A DNA stretch of 64,000 bases from Phocoena phocoena (Eukaryota > Chordata > Mammalia > Artiodactyla > Phocoenidae). Position 1 is the first letter of the stretch. Each line of letters opens with the position of its first letter. The translations under genes were made by a program, and so were the position numbers. Shown here piece after piece: positions 45,970-58,910 of this stretch. The notes beneath the pieces were generated by a model. That model saw only the letters and a program-made list of their open reading frames with translations. It did not search any database and was not told the DNA's origin. Location: assembly GCF_963924675.1 (NCBI RefSeq), contig NC_089230.1, forward strand, positions 3,659,001-3,723,000. Direction: 5' to 3'.

Positions 45970-48640
45970 AAATGCGAGGGCGCCTTTGCCTTAGAAAGAA
46001 GTGGAGTAACAGCAAAGGTTTGCTTTTATATATATTTAAGATTGGAAAAAACGAGAGCACATTTGTTTTCCCAATGGAAATGTCCCATCAGGTAGAGGGA
46101 GGGAGGGAGGGAGAAGGAGAGAAGGGTCGGGGCAGAGGGGAAGACCCACAGGTGTGGTGCGGACCCCGAAAAGGCAAGCAGGCAAGGCAGCGCAAAACCC
46201 CACTGTGGGCCTTTGATGGGCGAGACTTTCCTTCCTCCACGTCCGGAGGGGGTGGGATCGGGGTGGACTTGCAGCCAGCCTTCCATTCAGTGTGTGGACC
46301 TGGAAATGCCCGTCTTGACTCTTACTACTGCCCTGTCACCGTCTCCAATACAGCACCAGAGTTATGCTTCTCAAACGGAAACCTGTGCTCACCTCTCTAC
46401 TGTGTAAACTCTTCCAACAACTCCTTGCCATCTACGGGACCAAACTGAATTTCCCTCATGACGCTGCCCCGTGCACCCGGCAGCTCTCAGCATCCCTACA
46501 TTTCCGCAACTTCCCCACTCGGGCTGGCATGTAATTTCCGTCTAACCTCAGGTTCCCCCTATGCATCTCTGTTTCACGCCTCCAGAGCTGAGGTCACAAA
46601 GATGTTTAAAAAGTCGGTTCAACTTTGCCCATTTCTGCTCAATGAATTCTAATAACGGAAAATGTTTATTTTTTCCAAGCCATTGGCTGTTCTGACCCAC
46701 CCGAGGCTCTCCTCCCGCCCCCGGCACTTCAGTCTGGGGTCCTCGACCACTCCCTCCTCTGCGCCTTTTCCTCTGGTCTCTGCAACGCTCAGATCACCGC
46801 GTCCGTCCCCTAAGTTGTCTGTCTCTTCTCCACTCTGCATCTTCAGGGAATAAATCGTGCATCTCTGCAGTCTTGGCAAAGTGACAAGAGCAAACAATAT
46901 TCTTTTTCTTTCTGGACGCGGAGTAGGATGGAGGATGCGGGGACACGAGCTGGGACGGCTGCATCTCACCTGCGTTCCGTCGTGTTTTAAGATGTGCTCC
47001 AGCGCCACCTAGAGCTGAAACACAAAATAGACCATCCATCTCAGTAGAAATAACTCCAAGGTGAGCCACTGTTGATTCCTACACAGACGTCTGGCCTCCA
47101 GGAAGACCCCTATGGTTCTGGCAGATCCGTTCTTTGCGCCCATAACGTAATACTTAAATACATTTCTGCTTCAGACACTTCGTTGAAATAGTTAGCAATC
47201 GGAGAGCCGCAGGTGGGCTTCTAAGGCTTGCTATTGATTTGACCAACGACTCCCTGAACTGTAGTGTGTAAGGGGTAGGTTAATTTACTGTATGTGTGCC
47301 CATAAGACTTGACTTGGGAGACACTTAGGTCTTGGGGACAAATGTACCATTTTCTTTCTGATCTAAACCAAGACTGTGCATGTCCACGAAGAATGAGCCC
47401 TGGCTGAAACTGGAGGCCGCCCACCAGCCGGGGCTGACACCCCCCAGCTGTCTCTACCACCGCCTCGGAGCCCTGTTGCTTCAGCCTGCCTGTGGGGCGG
47501 AGGGGGGACACCTCTGCCACCTGACTGCCTGCCCCTACAGGGTGGAAAAGGTGGGGTGCTCTGTCTACAAAAATAATCGGCCATTTTACTAAACCACTAA
47601 GCAGTTCTGAGCAGAAGAGCTCACTGTTTCATCTCCAGTAGTTGGTAACATGGCAACCTGAATTGCCTGCCACATGTTTGCTCTTAATTTATAATTAACT
47701 GAAGGCGGGAACTTTCCTCTCCTGGGTCAATGCTTAGCTAGCCTCGTGTAATGTGGGCATTTCCTGCCAGCATTTCTCATTATGGTCAGATGCCTAAATA
47801 CTGTGAACATTGGAGAGAGAAGATCAGTAAACATTTTCGTTATCTTTTTCCAGGTTAAATTCAAATACACCTGATTAGGGAGCCGTCTGAGCCTCCTAGG
47901 GTCATGACAACTTCATGGTTTCAGAAAGGCTCACATTTAAAGTGTCCGGCCAGCATCAGTGGAAAGAAAAGAAAACTACGATGTGCCCTGAATCTTTCAC
48001 AGGCACTGACTTCATCCTCCCAATTCTGTAAGGTCAGATTTGTCACCTTTGTCATCTGGAGCTGGTGAGTCGTGAGGGCTGCTCAGCGTGACGTCTCCTG
48101 AGAATAGAGGAGCCAGCATTCCACTGCACTGAATTCCCTCTGCCTGGAAGAAATTTAAATCGAATACAGTGTTTAAAGATAAGAATCTTAAGAGGGTTTT
48201 AGAGTTTCCTCCCTTGACATATGGGGTAGCCTGAGGATAAAGCACCGACTTTGCAGCCAAATGTGAATTTACATGCTTTTGTTCACTGCTAACTGATCTC
48301 CGGCAGGTTACTTCACCTCACATGATATCAATTCCCTTCTAGGAACTTCGGGATAATAACACTAAAATGACTAAATGATCATTTAGAGACTGGCACCTAC
48401 TATGCACTAGAACCCCAGGTACAGTTGGATGGGTCGTGCACTGCACAATCTGTACATCTCCATAGCAGATGCCCAACGAAAGGCCACTTACTTTTGGCTT
48501 CCTGGGCTTTGGAAAGGAATTAAAGGGTGCAAGGGCATTTTGATGTTTTTCAAATCACAAAAAGGAATTTTTAAAAAGGAATTTTAAAAAGGAAAACAGG
48601 CAAGCAAACCTAGTACTCCCTGTTCAAGAAGGCCAGAGGC
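45970..48640. other. Intergenic sequence upstream of C6orf118
   Basis: Contains a GGGA simple stretch near 46095, L2-like sequence near 46290-46590 and a MIR-like relic near 48230-48480. The rest is unique. No gene recognised. Confidence 0.5.
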
Positions 48641-48788
48641 ATATGAGGAGGTCAGAGGAGAGATCCCTTGGCAAGGGGCTGTGTACCCTGGTTGCCCGGC
48701 AACAGAGGAGCCCTGGGGGAGGGACTTGGAACGTTTGTCTGTCTCCAGGGCAACTCCCAGCCTCAGCAGCTGCAGTGGGAAGGTGGTG
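48641..48788 (+). promoter_or_regulatory. C6orf118: C6orf118 proximal promoter and 5' UTR with RFX X-box
   Basis: The X-box GTTGCCCGGCAAC (48691-48703) fits the RFX consensus GTNRCC-N(0-3)-RGYAAC with both half-sites intact. A second half-site, AGGGCAAC, lies at 48747-48754. RFX2/RFX3, usually with FOXJ1, switch on motile-cilium genes through such sites. No TATA box is evident. The transcription start is not determined, so the split between promoter and 5' UTR is unknown. Confidence 0.6.
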
Positions 48789-48813
48789 ATGGCTGAGGAT
48801 TCGAAGCCTGAAT
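48789..48813 (+). CDS. C6orf118: C6orf118 exon 1 (start codon, 8 codons plus 1 base)
   Basis: ATG opens MAEDSKPE, then one T before a perfect gtaagt donor. That T joins TT from the start of exon 2 to form a Phe codon, giving [20 protein letters not shown]. This aligns with the human C6orf118 N-terminus as I remember it (MAED..[14 protein letters not shown]). The match across a 7.3-kb intron fixes both the start codon and the phase. The exon is too short to show as an open frame, so ordinary gene finders may miss it. Confidence 0.9.
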
Positions 48814-49013
48814 GTAAGTGGACATTGAGTGTTTCGTGTTTGGTGTTTGATGTTTGATTGCCTAGGAACCCAGCTTCTCTAACCCAGTGTGAAGAATCAA
48901 AGCCTTTTTTGTGGCTGCAACTCATCTCCTGGATCACCAGGGTTTAGGATTGGATTTGGGGATTGGAAACTTCTCAGAAAATCCAATAATAAAAGGCAGA
49001 GAAAGAAGTCGGA

Positions 49014-49033
49014 TGTGTGTGTGTGTGTGTGTG
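49014..49033. repeat. GT dinucleotide microsatellite
   Basis: About ten GT units in C6orf118 intron 1, roughly 200 bp after exon 1. Confidence 0.9.
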
Positions 49034-49439
49034 AGTGTCTTCTGGGAAGAGGGAGGATGGGGGACATTTCTAGATGCTGTTAGTATGTTCTTTTTTAAAA
49101 AACCACATTTCAGGATTTTTTTTAGTACACGGCCCTTCCACAGTCTCGCTAAACAACCACAAACCACAGGAGCTCCACACCGCTGCGTACAAAGTGCTTC
49201 CCCATCTCTGATTTAGATTCATCTCTCTGGAGGCTGGGTTATTGTGATTTTACAAATGGGGGGCAGACTTCGCCCTGGGTCTTCGGACTCTGAAGCCCTT
49301 GCTTTCTCATCACACAGCGCGCATGGAAATGCTGATTCCGATGAATTTGGGACAGAGAGGAAACTTGTTGGATTGAAGCAGTCTGAATTATAAAATATTT
49401 TAATGGGATTTTATTACTTCAAAGTGTGTTTGTACTGGT

Positions 49440-49680
49440 CTCTGTGCATTGGTTAGTGGGCAGGTGAGACCATGGGCTGTGGAAGCAGCTTTCCGGGAGC
49501 CGTGCACACCTGATTAACCACCTGTGTCTCAGTGTCCACATCTGCAAAAGGGGATGGTAAGAGCACCTATCTCCTGGGGCCGTGGTGAGGACTAAATGAG
49601 CTAGTGCATGTAAAGCGCTTAGGATACCAAATGTAAGTACTCGTTAAATTTGCTATTACTATTACTGCTTCTTCAACAAG
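49440..49680 (+). mobile_element. MIR relic
   Basis: Contains ACCATGGGCTGTGGAAGCAG, TGTGTCTCAGTGTCCACATC, TGGTGAGGACTAAATGAGCT and GTAAAGCGCTTAGGAT in MIR order. Confidence 0.75.
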
Positions 49681-49734
49681 GTAATGAGTCTAGTTCAAGG
49701 GTGACTGGACCATATTTCTTTTTTTTAATTAATT

Positions 49735-50100
49735 CATTATTTGTATTTTAATTTTTTAACATCTTTATCGGAGTATAATTGCTTTACAATGGTGTGCCAG
49801 TTTCTGCTTTATAACCAAGTGAATCAGCTATACATATACATATATCCCCATATCCCCTCCCTCTTGCGTCTCCCTCCCACCCTCCCTATCCCACCCCTCT
49901 AGGTGGTTACAAAGCACCGAGCTGATCTCCCTTTGCTATGCGGCTGCGTCCCCCTAGCTCTCTATTTCACATTTGGTAGTGTATATATGTCCATGCCACT
50001 CTCTCACTTCATCCCAGCTTCCCCTTCCCCTTCCCCATATCCTCAAGTCCATTCTCTACGTCTGTGTCTTTATTCCTGTCCTGCCCCTAAGTTCTTCAGA
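49735..50100 (-). mobile_element. 5'-truncated L1 3' end, antisense, in C6orf118 intron 1
   Basis: Antisense L1 3' end (CATCTTTATCGGAGTATAAT), closely related to the copy at 15.2 kb. Probable 13-bp duplication GG[AG]CCATATTTCT just before 49720 and at about 50104-50116. Confidence 0.92.
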
Positions 50101-51289
50101 AGTGGGCCATATTTCTGAACGTCTTCAAATGTCTCATGGAGACTTTCAGCCAGAACGAGAGCTTCCCTCACATGCACACTGGGATTGGTCTCAGGGATAT
50201 GGCCCAGTCAACGCACTGCAGGAATGGCCCAACTTAACAAATAAAGGCGAACAGCAGCTGGTGTGAGTGCAAAAGAGTCTTGGAAATGTTCGCTGCTTAA
50301 AACGTGATTTTGTAAGTTCTTTGACTATTTCTTCTGCGTGCAATTACTCAACATACTAATTGTGTCTAAGAAAAACCCTCTTCTTTATAAAGAATATAAA
50401 TGATCGTGTCAGTCCCCTCCCTGGGCAAGTGTTCTCAACACTAGGAGTGAGAAGAATTTCTAATTGTGCTACTTTAGCTCTTGTCAAGCTCCTGTCTGCT
50501 TCCAGGTGTGTTGCCTCCATCTACTGATCATTCAGACAGTTTTGCACAAAATACCTGTTTCTTTGTGTCCCGTGAGGGTGTCAGTGTTGTTCCCGTGAAG
50601 GGTGGGAGGGAAGGAGATGGGCGCCCAGAGTAGAGCTCATGAGGTTGAGACAGAACATCCAAGCCCACTTTGCTGGAACATCCGTGTTAATGTCCCTGAC
50701 TCTCAGGAACTGCCCTACAAAATGAAATTCATAAAGTAACTTCATTTCACGTGTAAAAGTACAACTCGGTGGTTGGACATAGAAAAGCATCTCACCTTAT
50801 TTTTGTATTTCTTAATAAGTACATAATCTGTAAATTAAAAGTAGGAAGAAAAATTAGTTACCAGGCAAATCCCTACCAGGTAAAGTGGGTAGAAGGCCAG
50901 AGTCTGTGTTCGGTGCCAGTGAGGCTGAGATGCCTGCATTCCAGCCGTGGGAAGTGCGTGCGACAGCGGTGGCAATTCTACGGTCGGTGAGCCCTGGAGG
51001 TCATTCTTTCTTTAGTAGGCAAGTAAAGAAACTGAAGTCGCTCTACTCCATAAGGTTGGGAGGTGTCACTGCTTTCTTCCGTTTAGGGTCCCTGGGGGAG
51101 GAAGATGGTGGGCTCTGGGTGGTCACCCGTCACCTCTTCTTGCAATGCCTGCTGTCCTTGAAATGCCAGTTCTGTCTAGGGATTTTGCCGCCCCTTCTGC
51201 TGGCCACTAGCTTCCGCCACCCTGTCATCACTGTCCCACGCTTCCTATCACAGATCAACTAAACCTACATTCCACTCACTGTCCCAATG

Positions 51290-51810
51290 TATTGGTTTTC
51301 TGCTGCTCCTATAACGAATTACCATAGCGTAAAGCAACACAAATTTATTATCTCCGTTCTGTAGGGCAGAAATCTGGGTGAGCTCAGGTGGCCTCTGTTC
51401 AGGGTCTCACCGGGCTGAAATCAAGGTGCAGGCTGGGCTGCCTTCCTTTCTGGAGGCTCCAGGGCACAAACCCCTTCCAGGATCATCAGGTCATTGGCAG
51501 AATCCTGCTCCTTGAGGTTGTAGGACTGAAGTCCCATTCCCTTGCCGGCTGTCTACTGGGTCCACTCCCAGCTCCTAGAGGCCTCTCTCTAGTCTCTGCA
51601 TCTGGACCCTCCACCTCACAGCTCCCAATGGTCCTGAATCCTTCTCAGGCTTAGAATCACAGAATTCTACCCTCCCCTTCTGCCACCTCTCTTTTCTGAC
51701 TTCAGCCAGGGAAAGTTCTCTGCTTTTAGGGATTTATTAGACTGGACCCAGATAATTCAGAAAAATCTCTTTATTTTAAGGTTATAACTTTAATTAAATC
51801 TGCAAAGTCC
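51290..51810 (-). mobile_element. MaLR-like LTR, antisense, in C6orf118 intron 1
   Basis: Begins with TGTATTGGTTTTCTGCTGCT and contains ACACAAATTTATTATCTC, the reverse complement of a MaLR-like LTR end. Its body is closely similar, in the opposite orientation, to 59375-59890. Exact family uncertain. Confidence 0.75.
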
Positions 51811-53220
51811 TTTTGTCAGGAGCGTGGCTTAGGAGGTGGGCATCTTTGAGGCACCAATTACTCTGCCTTCCACTCTCAACCAACTTAAGAAAGATAATTG
51901 ACATAAGATCTCTTTTTCCTTTCTCAGTCAACACTGTAATGTGTGCTTCTTCCACAGCACCTGTATTCTCCCCTATCACAGGTGTTCATATCTTCTTCCT
52001 TACCGGACTTTAAGATTCCTGGTGGGACATTTGCTTTATCCCCTAAGAGAGAGAGCACAGTGTGTGGTACAGAGTAAAATTTTAAATTATTATTTAAAAT
52101 TCTGAAAACATTACTTCTTTTCCACATTTATTCATTAAATTAAACAATTACCCCTGATCTTTCCCCAAAGATGCTAGTGTGAATACAACATAGTTCTTTC
52201 CCTTGAGGAAATTTAAGAGTCATAGCAGAAGTGTATGGAAACAGTCCCAATGCCGTCTGCTGGGTTCAGGAAAGAAAGATGACAATCTTGAGAGGAGTTT
52301 TAAAATATCCTCCAGGTGGATAAGATGGGGCAGAGCAAAATAGCCAGAAGGAGAGGGTCCACATGGATGGAAAGATGCCCCTTGTAGGCTCTGTTAGGAG
52401 TTGGTAGGGGACCACAGAACACAGGGAGGGACTGGGTTGTCTGAAGCCTGGCACCCCACCTGGCCTGGCCTGTTCTCTGAATTCTTGCTAATAACACATT
52501 CCAGGATATTTGCTGACTTCAGGATGGAAGTGGGGGAGACGGAGCACAGAAAACACAGGTGGTGTAGGATGTTCTGGAAAGAGACCAACGGGATTTCCAT
52601 GGGATGCCAGGGTTCCCAGAGTTCAGATAACACAGGACAGTGATTTCTAATAATTTTGATGTTAAAGACCTGTTGCTTCTATTCTGAAAAAGGTGAGTCA
52701 CTGAAAAACAACACCCCGTGTTTAAAAATATCAAATGCTAATAATGGTTGAAATATCTGTTAATTCAAATCTAGTCCCCCAAACCTATTACTGTATCTGC
52801 CTTATCAGTATCTAGTCAAAAAGTTGGTTTGGTTTTACTTAAAGCAAATTTATTCCTTGATCATTTTGTAGCGAATCACATTTTCCATGAGCCCTTTCAA
52901 TTTTTTTTCCCCGGGTGTCAGCTTGAGATGGCGGGATACGCAAATCACAATGTTTACGGTTAGAAAAATCATTAAAATAGTCATTGCTGAGATGGGACCC
53001 TTGGTACTTATCATAAGATCTTGGCAGAGAGAAACGGAATCTGGATTCTCCAAGTCTAGTGACACAAGTCTTCCTGCAAACTGAGGAAAAGAAATTCTAA
53101 GTAGGAAACTGATTTTACTAATTAATTTGCTGGTGGCTCTAACTCATTTTTGGAAATAGAATAAACAAAGGAAAACACAACAATTAAGTCCTCCCATTTT
53201 CCAGAAAGAGTGGGTCTAAT

Positions 53221-53612
53221 GTGTGTGACGGTGAATTTTATGTGTCAGCTTAGGTGGGGCTACAGTGCTGGATATTTGGTCAAACATGCTGGATGTTTCT
53301 GTTGAGGGTGTTTTTGGATGAGATGAACGTTTAAGTAAGGAGCCTTTGAATAAAACAAATTCCCCTCCATAGTGTGGGTGGGCCTCATCTAATCAGTTGA
53401 AGATCTTAATAGACTAAAAACTGACCTCCCGCAAGCAAGAGAAAATCCTCCAGCAGGAGGTATTTGGACATGTACTCTGTCTCCAGCCTGCTACCTACCC
53501 TGCAGATTTTGGACTCTGCAGACTGCATAACTGTGTGAGCCAATTCCTTACAATAAATCTCTGTCTCTATATATTCATCCTGCTGGTTCTGTTTCTCTGG
53601 AGAAGCCCAACT
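53221..53612 (+). mobile_element. LTR-like interspersed repeat
   Basis: Contains GAATTTTATGTGTCAGCTTA, TGGGTGGGCCTCATCTAATC, AATAAATCTCTGTCTCTATA and GGTTCTGTTTCTCTGGAGAA, a common mammalian LTR-type repeat. Exact family not assigned. Confidence 0.75.
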
Positions 53613-53739
53613 TATGCGATGTGTTTTTAGTGCTTTCTTTACGTGTTGGTGCGTTTGATGAATTATGATTATCTGTCTTGAAAACTTGTTCTATTAATGT
53701 TTTAACATTTCCTTGATACAAATGAACTTATTTACAAAA

Positions 53740-53962
53740 CAGAAACAGGCTTGGATTGACATGTACACACTGCTATATTTAAAGTGGATAACTGTATAGC
53801 TCAGGGAACTCGGCTCAATATTATGTAACCTAAATGGGAAAAGAATTTGAAAAAGAATAGATACATGTGTATGTATATGTATACCTGAAGCACTTTGCTG
53901 TACACCTGAAACTATCACAATATTGTTAATCAACTATATTCCAATATAAAATAAAAGGTTAA
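53740..53962 (+). mobile_element. L1 3'-end fragment, sense
   Basis: Short L1 3' end: TTGACATGTACACACTGCTA, then GTACACCTGAAACTATCACA and CAACTATATTCCAATATAAA, followed by an A-rich end. Confidence 0.88.
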
Positions 53963-56111
53963 AAAGAAATTCTGGCTGAAAAAAATTTTTTTAACATTTC
54001 TTAATTGGTTTCTTTGAAGTACTAAACTACTCAGCAAGGAAATTCTCAAGGATCCCATTGCTAGAAGTGTTTGCTCCAGGATCCAACCGCACAGGAGGGA
54101 AAGGATGATTCTTTTCCACCTGGGACAGTGCAGAGGGAGCCTGGGCTCTGGGCTTGGGGTGGGCAGAGCCCTGGGGTGGCCCAAGTTCCCTGCCCCCTGC
54201 TGTACGTGCCCAGCACAGATCCCAGGACCGAACATGAGATGAGCGCTCTGGTTGCACTGTGTCCCATGGCACCAGTGACCTCACGGCAGGGAGAGTGCAG
54301 GGTGGGCCTGACCTGATCACATGAGGTCAGTCACAGGGGAGGAGTCAGAGGTCGAGGGCTTGGGAAGTATGCAGAGTGCCCTTGCTGGCTCAGGGATGAA
54401 GGTGGCCCGTGTGGCCAGGAAGGTGGGTGGCCCCAGGAGCCAAGAGTGACCCCCGCCGAAGGCCAACTAGGAGGTGGGGACCTCAGTCCAACACCTGCAA
54501 GAAACTGGCTTCTGTCACAACAGGACTGAGCCCAGGGTCAGATTCCCCCTCAAAGCCTCCAAGGACCCAGCTAGGCCCACACCCTGATATCCTCGTTGTG
54601 ATCCTGGAGTGGAAAGCTCAGCCCGCGGGCTGAAGTGCCGACCATGGAGTAGTGAGCTAGTCTGGGGGTGTGAAGCTTCTGGACGTAGGGGGCTTCGTCA
54701 CACAGCACGAGACGCTGTTACCCCTCCTCATACCCTCTGGGCCCTCATTTCTTCTCTCAGGTGGCAATGCAGACAATGACATGTCCTGATTTATGGTCCT
54801 GCTTTCAGACATGGATTGGCCGGAGGAAGGGGTTTGGTGTGGGTCCCAGAAAGCCCTGCCCTGGCCCCCTTTGCTCGAGCCCTTGTGGAATGAGGGAAGA
54901 ACCCAACAGTTAGGGTAAAGTTGCTGCATTCAGAAATCAACGCTGCCACTTGTCAGGTGCCGGGACTTGATCACAAAACTCCCCTCGGCTTCCCTGTCAC
55001 CAAAGGGGCCTAGTTACAGGTGGGCCTGTCGTGTGGATTGAGGGGGTGTGGCAGGTGTGGATATAGGTGAATCCTGGGCCTCTGAGAGCTCAGGCCAGGC
55101 CTCGAGGGCCCCGATGGGCCTGGTTCACTGCCTTGCTCCCAGGGCCCCTCCCAGCTCGGGTAACAAGGCAGTGATACGACGTCTGCTGGTTGATTCCTCC
55201 AGCGTTGTCTGGGAAGGTCATGCACCAGGCCTGCCGCTCCGTGAGCATCTCAGCGACAGCCCAGGAAGAAAGCCCCTCCCCCGTGTCTTGTTGGAGTCTG
55301 GGCCTACTCCTGTCCTACCAGAAGCGTTGAGAAGGTGTTCCCTGGACTGCAGTCCTTTGATAAAGCTAGGTGGCCTTTATGGAGTAGCTACTCCATCCAC
55401 GTGCTTGTTTGCCAAAAGCAGCTCCATTTGGTTGGCAGTCGGCCCTTCAGAGTAGGACGGCTCTCCTCATCGTGCAGAGGACGGGGCTGCTTCAGAGAGG
55501 TTATATAAGGTCTTTGCACTCACACAGTTAGGAACTGATTCAGAAGGCCGGCGTTTCCCAGTGCCCAAACGGACTCCTACCTCCGGGACCCTTTGTGGAG
55601 GGAGCTGGGGCCCCTGTCAACACAGCCACAGGTTTCACTCTGTGTTTCATTTCCTTCCTACACGGGGCCGGGGATGTGTGAACGTCTCATCAGTCATGGA
55701 TCGGTTTGCTCGGGGACTCCTGAGATGTTTAGTTTTAAGGGAGAAAGAAAACCACCTTTATTTATTCCCTAGCATAGCTCTCTTGAAGCGTCATTAAGAA
55801 TTATGATCATGCCTTTAGATTTCTCTTCTAGAGCCTTTGCTGAGAGAGTAAGAAATTCCCCGTTGGATCAAAATCCCCTTTTCCTTCTTCCTGGTTTTGC
55901 GGGTCCTGGGCTTTCTGATGGCAATTGCCCATCACGTGCCCTGGTTCACCCTTCGTCTGCAGTCAGACTGGCCTGTACTCTCTCCTCTCTGTATGTGTGG
56001 GTCCTGCTCTGGGAGAGGCATATGCTGGCTCAGCCAATACACACAGCCCTCTTACAGCCTCTTTGTGGAGCTAGAGTGGTATCTAACGTTCTTCTTGTCT
56101 TTCCTGACCAG

Positions 56112-56785
56112 TTTACCTAAGGTGGAAACACTGTGAGACACCAGGTATTAAGACTCTGTGCAATCTAAGGACACTTCTGAACAAACTCCAGAAAGACCAC
56201 AGAGATGACGTCTACATGTACACCTCCGGACACCTGAACCCCAGCAAGCTCTACAGGCCTCTGGAGACAATCCTGTATCACTGGCCCAATGCCAACAGGC
56301 CCAAGGAGGCAAACGTCTTTGGAGGAGAAAAGCCATCTGACAAGAAGACTAAAAAGACGAAAGGTGCTTTAGCTTATTTTACCATCAACACAGCTGTGGG
56401 CCCAAATGATGCCGAGAACACACCACTCTTCAGGTATTTGAACCCTCTGACACACGGTTCCCACACTTCGGAGGAGGATTTGATTCCAAAGAAGGGTTTG
56501 AGAGAGGAAGGTTCCCCCGAACGGCCAGAGAGAGAAGAGCTAAGATGGCCCAAGATGAAGGTTCTGAAGTACAAAGAAGTGAAGTCCAGCCGTGAGTGTG
56601 CGATGTGCCCCCCAGGCAGGGACGAGTTCCAGTACCTCAGCTCACACTTGGCTGGCATAACAAAAGCAGACAAGTACAGGAAGTTCTTGATTTTCCAGAA
56701 ACAAGTTCTTGCAAAGCAAGATGTGTTGAAGAGTGACTTCACTGGGAGCAAGGTGGTGACGTGCCATGAAAAGAAGTTGGAGCAG
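56112..56785 (+). CDS. C6orf118: C6orf118 exon 2 (most of the N-terminal half)
   Basis: The exon has two bases completing Phe9, then 224 codons (residues 10-233), ending ..CHEKKLEQ before a gtgagg donor. Recognisable blocks are [58 protein letters not shown] and VLAKQDVLKSDFTGSK. All are close to the human protein as I recall it. The middle part (residues about 85-190) is charged, low in order and more diverged. C6orf118 is a poorly characterised protein of about 470 residues in human, with a TSNAXIP1-N-like region and C-terminal coiled coil. It is likely to act in cilia or sperm flagella, but its molecular function is not established. The frame stays open past the donor into intron 2 and a SINE; that extension is intronic. 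Confidence 0.95.
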
Positions 56786-58850
<2,065 letters not shown>

Positions 58851-58910
58851 GATGAATATGAACTCTACATGTTATTACTTCTGAAGACCCAGCCCACAGA
58901 ACAGTATAAG
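58851..58910 (+). CDS. C6orf118: C6orf118 exon 4
   Basis: 20 codons in phase 0 (residues 275-294), encoding DEYELYMLLLLKTQPTEQYK between a ctatag acceptor and a gtaaca donor. Human has DEYELYM at the same place. Its length is a multiple of three, so skipping it would keep the frame and remove the end of the TSNAXIP1-N-like block. Confidence 0.93.

Larger units (their letters stand above)
48814..56111 (+). other. C6orf118: C6orf118 intron 1
   Basis: A 7.3-kb intron, from gtaagt to ctgaccag. It holds a GT microsatellite (49014-49033), a MIR relic (about 49440-49680), an antisense L1 3' end, two LTR-like repeats and an L1 fragment, all listed separately. The stretches 50105-51285, 51820-53220 and 53965-56111 are unique sequence with no recognised gene. 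The last contains GC-rich open frames and a possible MIR relic near 55470-55560. Confidence 0.85.
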
